In this document: piece by piece, positions 59,977 to 64,000 of the stretch | Position numbering within the stretch: the stretch's first letter is position 1 | Layout of the letters: each line of letters starts with the position of its first letter | Notes under the pieces: generated by a model | Told to the model about the DNA's origin: nothing | What the model saw: the letters and a program-made list of their open reading frames with translations, nothing else | Database searches by the model: none | NCBI RefSeq assembly: GCF_963677315.1 | Contig: NZ_OY781939.1 | Location: forward strand, 248,001 to 312,000 | Length of the DNA stretch: 64,000 bases | Direction of reading: 5' to 3' | Source of the DNA: an uncultured Sphaerochaeta sp. | GTDB lineage: Bacteria; Spirochaetota; Spirochaetia; Sphaerochaetales; Sphaerochaetaceae | Made by a program: the position numbers and the translations under genes

Positions 59977-60043
59977 TCATACTTCTTACATGAAATGTGC
60001 TACAATGAGATACTTTTTGTGGAATAAGGTGTAAGAAGTATGA
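59977..60043 (+). promoter_or_regulatory. 14-bp inverted repeat enclosing the promoter and start codon of the GGDEF-EAL gene
   Basis: TCATACTTCTTACA (59977-59990) and TGTAAGAAGTATGA (60030-60043) are perfect reverse complements; the right arm contains the ATG at 60040. Between them is an extended -10, TGCTACAAT (TACAAT at 60001-60006). AAGG at 60026-60029 is the ribosome site. Confidence 0.7.
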
Positions 60044-63000
60044 ACGAGGTTGGGCTAAGCGGCCCTAGTAAAGAGCGAATGCTTTCTATCAACAACCTTC
60101 CCGGTGGAGTGGGGGTATATGAGCTCGGCGACGAGATACGTGCAACCTATCTCAGCAGAGGGTTGTCCAAACTGCTCGCATACACCCCGAAGGAGTTCCA
60201 CAACTACAATGAACTGGATTTGCTGGACTCCGTACATGAGAGAGAGCGAAAACGCATCAAGGCAGTTTTCCAGAAACTGAAGAGCAGCCACAAGGAATTG
60301 GATATATCCTTTCGATTGCAGCGCAAGGAGGATCGTTTCATCAGGTTGCTTGGTAGGTACAGCCGTCACCATGGTCAATTTCCAGTATATTACCTCGTGG
60401 CAAGTGATGTTTCTGAAGCACACCAAAATGCCCTTGCACTGGAAAGACAGAATACCAGGCTCCAGTTTGCATTTTCTCACTCTACCTTGGAAATGTGGGA
60501 ATATCATCTTGATGAAGATCGTCTAGTTCCTTTATCAAGGAAGGTTCTTGGTGGTCATGCTCCCCTTGAAATTCACAATCCTGCTGCTTTCTTGCTTGAA
60601 GAGGGGTATATCCATCCTGACTTCTCAGTGACCCTGAACCATGATTTTGCTCAATTACAAGCTGGCAATGAACCAGATTCAATTCTTTCAGTCCGGAGTG
60701 TAGCAGGTTCCTACCGTTGGTTGAGATTAAGTTATGCTTTTCTCTCAGATGGAGAGCATGATCACCGAAGAGCGATAGGGATTTTTCAGGATGTACATGA
60801 TGAGATAGCAATGCGACTGCAGGCTTTGGGGCAGGATAAAGCCTTTTTTGGAGGGTTCAATCTAGATTCTGGGACAGCTGTACTTGCAGACAATCGTGTT
60901 TGGAAGATGATGGCTGGCTGTGATGATTTCTACACCATGTATGATTCAGTCCTGCAAGAAGCAATACAAAAGGAATATCTCCCTGTATTTCATGAAATTG
61001 ACACGAGTGAGAAGCTGAAGCAATTTGTAGAGACTGGGAAGAAAGAACTCACGATAGAAGCAAAAATGATACACCCTTTCCATAAGGAAGATGGCTACAG
61101 ATGGGTTAGGTTTCATTTCAATGTTTCTGTTGCCAATAATACTACCATTGGATATATCGCAATCAAGGACATTGAGGCAAGCAAGGTCCAGGAGCAGGCC
61201 TTGGAGAAGCGGGCACATAGTGACAGCCTTACCGGTGTGTATAACCGGTTTTCCCTTGAAGAGCTCGTTTCTCGATACCTTAGGGATGGTGGTAGCAGTC
61301 TTTTCTTCCTGATTGATATCGATCGATTCAAGTTGATAAATGATACCTATGGCCATGACCTCGGGGACCGTGTACTTAAGCGAATTGCTTTCCTGATGAG
61401 AACGGTGTTTCCACAGGGAACCATTATCGGCAGGCTGGGTGGTGATGAGTTTGTTGCATATATCCCGCATGTCACGGAGGCTCTGAGAGGTGCAGGAGAT
61501 GAACTCTGCCGGCTTATTGCCGAAGATAGGACGCTTGGGATTCTCTTTACCTGTTCCCTTGGCTACTGTATCAGCCCTGAGGATGGAATAACGTTCAACG
61601 AACTTTATCAACATGCGGACCTTGCATTGTACCACTCGAAGAACCATGGACGAAACCAATGTACACACTATGCCTCTGAAATGGGGATGCATAATACCCG
61701 CTGTTGGACCAATCATGAATGGATGTTGGACAATCTTCCTGATACCGTTTACCTGAGCGATATGCAGAGCTATAACCTGCTCTTCCTGAACAAGGCTGGC
61801 AGAGAGATTTACTCTCCTGATACTAGCTTTATCGGCAAAAAATGCTATGAGGTAATTTTTCACAGGGACCAAGTATGTGAACACTGTCGCTTCCAATCTC
61901 TCAGCTATGATAGCTACAGTTTTTGGCAACAAACTGATGAGTTTGGTAGTGTATGGCTCTGCAAGGAGAAACTGATACTCTTCAACGAAAAGCCTGCAAA
62001 GCTTGCCATTCTGGTAGACCAATTGAAACAGGCCAAGCAAATTGCAGAGAAATCGGTTACACAACCGACGAAATTGCATCTTTCCCGGTCAAGCTACTTC
62101 AAGTTGTTGCAGCGAGGTGACTCCTCCTGGGACTATGATGTCAACCATGATCTACTTACCCTCTTTGTGTTTGTTGGTGGACAACCCTATGTGGAACAGG
62201 TTCATGGTTTCCTCAAAAGTAATGCTTCGATAAAAGCAATGCTTGCAGAAGATCGCCCACTGTTTCGCGAAGCGCTCAGGAAACGTATCGTTGAACCGGA
62301 AGGAAGTCCCATACAGGTTCGTCTCACACTTTCATCTGGTTCATTCATTCCTGTGTTGATCTCCTGGTACTACATGTCCCATCGCATTGGAGGAAATGTT
62401 GTTCGTTTTTCTCCCTTCGGATATATATCCCCAGAGAGTCCTCTGAAGGAGATTTTACAGGATTTCACCGTTGCTCTGCTCCATCTTGCTTGTGAGCGTG
62501 ATACGGTCACCTTGCTCCTAGCGAATAGGAAATTCCATGAGATGTTCAATAGTGAAGAAAAAACACTGGGAAAAGACCCTCTAGGATGGCTTTTACCCTC
62601 AGAAAGGAACAATGTGCTCTCACGAATGAGAAGCTTGCAGGAGAATCACCAAAGGGGAGAGACGTTCATGGTGGTAGGCCATGACAACCGATACTTCTCG
62701 CTCACCTGTCAACTTGGAACCTGTTACGGTTATGTCCAGATGGTTACCTTAACCCTTCAGGATGTCAGTCGTGAACATAAATTGCAGCAACTGAACAAAC
62801 GTATGCTGCCCTATATAGAACAGAGCAAGGAAGGTATTGCTGTATTCTCCCTGGAGTCGTACTCACTGGATCTGCAGTATGCCAATGAGACCCTTGCAGT
62901 TCTCCTGGGGTATGAACGTGAGGATTTGATAGCACAACTCAAGAACAATGCAATTCAACTCTTCTATCCTGAGGATAGAACCCTGCTACTGCGTCATGTG

Positions 63001-64000
63001 GAAAGACAAAGCATGACGAGCATCACATCGGATCCTTTCAATCTCCGACTTGTCAAGAAAGATGGTGATATCATTTGGTGCAGGATTACGTTCCGCCAGA
63101 TGGGGATTCAGGGGAGAGGTGAGCCTTTCAGCTTGCTTATAGAAGACCTCTCTGAATCGATGCATGATGAAAAGGTACTGCAGCAAGTACAGGAACAACT
63201 GTCATTTGCCTTAAACCACAATCTGGTAACAGGTTTATATACACGACAGCGATTTTATGAGGCATGTCGTGAATTCCTTGATACTCATATTAATACCTCC
63301 TTTGTAATGGTGTACTGGAACATTGAACGGTTCTCAGTCTTGAATGAGTTGCTGGGATTTGATCGTGGAAATCAGGTTTTGCAACTCGTTGCTCGATCGT
63401 TGCGGGATTTCATCAAGGACCATGGAGTGTATGGACATGTTGGGGCAGACCATTTTGCTGCTTGCATACCCAAGGAAATGAGCAGCGCGAGCAAACTGAA
63501 ACAAGCCATCGATATTGAACATATCGGACAGGATATTGGATTACATCTTTCAATGGTTTTCGGTATGTATGAGATTGAAGATCCCAGTCAAGGTATTCCC
63601 TCTCTACTGGATAAAGCGCACAGTGCTTCAAAGATTTCACGATTTCGTAATAGGGAAGGGTATGCGTTCTATGAACCTTCCATTCGGAGTGATACGTTCA
63701 ATGAACAGGATGTACTCAATGAGATGCAGGGTGCTTTGGATGGCGGGCAGTTCACCTTCTTCCTACAACCCATTTATGATATCCAGGGAATGCACATACA
63801 CTCTGCAGAGGCGCTATCTCGATGGGTACATCCGACCAGAGGGGTGATTCCCCCAAAGCAATTCATACCTGTTTTCGAGAAATATGGTTTCATTACTGCG
63901 CTGGATATGTCAGTTCTCTCCAGTGTATGTGCATTCATAGCTGAGCAAAAGATCGATATTCCTATCTCTATCAATCTCAGCAGGATCGATGTAAACAACA
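60040..64000 (+). CDS. Large PAS/GGDEF/PAS/GGDEF-like/EAL cyclic-di-GMP protein, partial (3' end outside window)
   Basis: At least 1,320 codons, open to the window edge. Predicted soluble, with no signal peptide. Order: N-terminal PAS-like segments (about 15-430), a GGDEF domain with intact RLGGDEF (467-471), a PAS-like module with a CYEVIFHRDQVCEHC cluster (about 550-660), further PAS domains (about 700-1050), a degenerate GGDEF domain (GADHF at 1135-1139), then an EAL domain with AEALSRW (Glu1257) cut by the window end. It therefore has one probably active cyclase and one phosphodiesterase candidate; the degenerate GGDEF could be a GTP-binding regulatory domain. ATG 60040 has AAGG ten bases upstream. 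Translation may be controlled by the inverted repeat. Confidence 0.9.
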   Translation, partial: MNEVGLSGPSKERMLSINNLPGGVGVYELGDEIRATYLSRGLSKLLAYTPKEFHNYNELDLLDSVHERERKRIKAVFQKLKSSHKELDISFRLQRKEDRFIRLLGRYSRHHGQFPVYYLVASDVSEAHQNALALERQNTRLQFAFSHSTLEMWEYHLDEDRLVPLSRKVLGGHAPLEIHNPAAFLLEEGYIHPDFSVTLNHDFAQLQAGNEPDSILSVRSVAGSYRWLRLSYAFLSDGEHDHRRAIGIFQDVHDEIAMRLQALGQDKAFFGGFNLDSGTAVLADNRVWKMMAGCDDFYTMYDSVLQEAIQKEYLPVFHEIDTSEKLKQFVETGKKELTIEAKMIHPFHKEDGYRWVRFHFNVSVANNTTIGYIAIKDIEASKVQEQALEKRAHSDSLTGVYNRFSLEELVSRYLRDGGSSLFFLIDIDRFKLINDTYGHDLGDRVLKRIAFLMRTVFPQGTIIGRLGGDEFVAYIPHVTEALRGAGDELCRLIAEDRTLGILFTCSLGYCISPEDGITFNELYQHADLALYHSKNHGRNQCTHYASEMGMHNTRCWTNHEWMLDNLPDTVYLSDMQSYNLLFLNKAGREIYSPDTSFIGKKCYEVIFHRDQVCEHCRFQSLSYDSYSFWQQTDEFGSVWLCKEKLILFNEKPAKLAILVDQLKQAKQIAEKSVTQPTKLHLSRSSYFKLLQRGDSSWDYDVNHDLLTLFVFVGGQPYVEQVHGFLKSNASIKAMLAEDRPLFREALRKRIVEPEGSPIQVRLTLSSGSFIPVLISWYYMSHRIGGNVVRFSPFGYISPESPLKEILQDFTVALLHLACERDTVTLLLANRKFHEMFNSEEKTLGKDPLGWLLPSERNNVLSRMRSLQENHQRGETFMVVGHDNRYFSLTCQLGTCYGYVQMVTLTLQDVSREHKLQQLNKRMLPYIEQSKEGIAVFSLESYSLDLQYANETLAVLLGYEREDLIAQLKNNAIQLFYPEDRTLLLRHVERQSMTSITSDPFNLRLVKKDGDIIWCRITFRQMGIQGRGEPFSLLIEDLSESMHDEKVLQQVQEQLSFALNHNLVTGLYTRQRFYEACREFLDTHINTSFVMVYWNIERFSVLNELLGFDRGNQVLQLVARSLRDFIKDHGVYGHVGADHFAACIPKEMSSASKLKQAIDIEHIGQDIGLHLSMVFGMYEIEDPSQGIPSLLDKAHSASKISRFRNREGYAFYEPSIRSDTFNEQDVLNEMQGALDGGQFTFFLQPIYDIQGMHIHSAEALSRWVHPTRGVIPPKQFIPVFEKYGFITALDMSVLSSVCAFIAEQKIDIPISINLSRIDVNN

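Noticed and set aside
61240..61262. AACCGGTTTT as a third maltose-type operator
   Set aside because: It is inside the GGDEF coding sequence (VYNRFSL) and lacks the flanking TAGTATA and promoter elements.
1..64000. CRISPR array, prophage or rRNA operon
   Set aside because: No regularly spaced repeats, no phage structural or integrase genes and no rRNA-like sequence were seen.

Overview
The window looks like a chromosomal segment of a free-living, sugar-fermenting spirochaete, most likely Sphaerochaeta or a close relative. This is an inference from gene content: many Carbohydrate Uptake Transporter-1 style ABC operons without their own ATPase, GH4 and GH13 glycosidases, MalQ, several PAS/GGDEF/EAL signalling proteins, moderate GC and TTG/GTG starts. 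No rRNA, phage, transposase or CRISPR array was seen. One tRNA (tRNA-Met, CAT) is present.

Layout. 1-3801 (minus): a DUF72 gene, a catalytically degenerate Y-family (ImuB-like) polymerase and the first 616 codons of a DnaE2-like polymerase, overlapping in one operon. 3885-8685: a HAD phosphatase, a PAS sensor and a large periplasmic-binding/PAS/GGDEF/HD-GYP protein. 8813-13093: an ABC sugar transporter with its binding protein last, then a membrane diguanylate cyclase. 13094-13837 is gene-free apart from a possible broken reading frame and a strong promoter/operator. 13838-19485: a maltose-type operon (binding protein, two permeases, MalQ), then a second DUF72 gene. 19668-21812: a MORN-repeat protein and a UshA-family nucleotidase. 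21801-27860: a sugar cassette (binding protein, two permeases, GH4 glycosidase, LacI regulator) bounded by a perfect 45-bp direct repeat and apparently richer in AT, so probably acquired. 27865-29072: a ribbon-helix-helix-like protein with an SPFH protein. 29323-34447: a complete arginine-to-spermidine operon of the carboxyspermidine type. 34421-42713: mixed housekeeping genes, a second GH4 gene and the tRNA. 42778-47070 (minus): a cobalamin riboswitch, BtuF-BtuC-BtuD, a PlsC acyltransferase and a membrane protein. 47120-51434: a K+ channel, RNase HI, a split chromate transporter, a TPR lipoprotein and a long uracil phosphoribosyltransferase. 51490-54525 (minus): a fourth sugar ABC transporter. 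54670-59968: adenylate kinase, a LacI regulator, a GH13 cyclomaltodextrinase-type enzyme and IMP dehydrogenase. 60040-end: a very large PAS/GGDEF/EAL protein cut by the window edge.

How the parts connect. The same operator-like sequence (core AAACCGGTTT, 17 identical bases with flanks) lies inside the promoter of the maltose operon at 13.7 kb and between the divergent LacI and GH13 genes at 56.4 kb. This suggests one MalR-type regulon for maltodextrin uptake (MalEFG), intracellular hydrolysis (GH13) and MalQ. The acquired cassette has its own 18-bp palindromic operator and its own LacI gene. None of the four sugar transporters encodes an ATPase, so a shared MsmK/MalK-type subunit elsewhere is likely. 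Two genes (DUF72-imuB-dnaE2 and the terminal GGDEF-EAL gene) share an unusual arrangement in which perfect inverted repeats enclose the promoter and reach the start codon.
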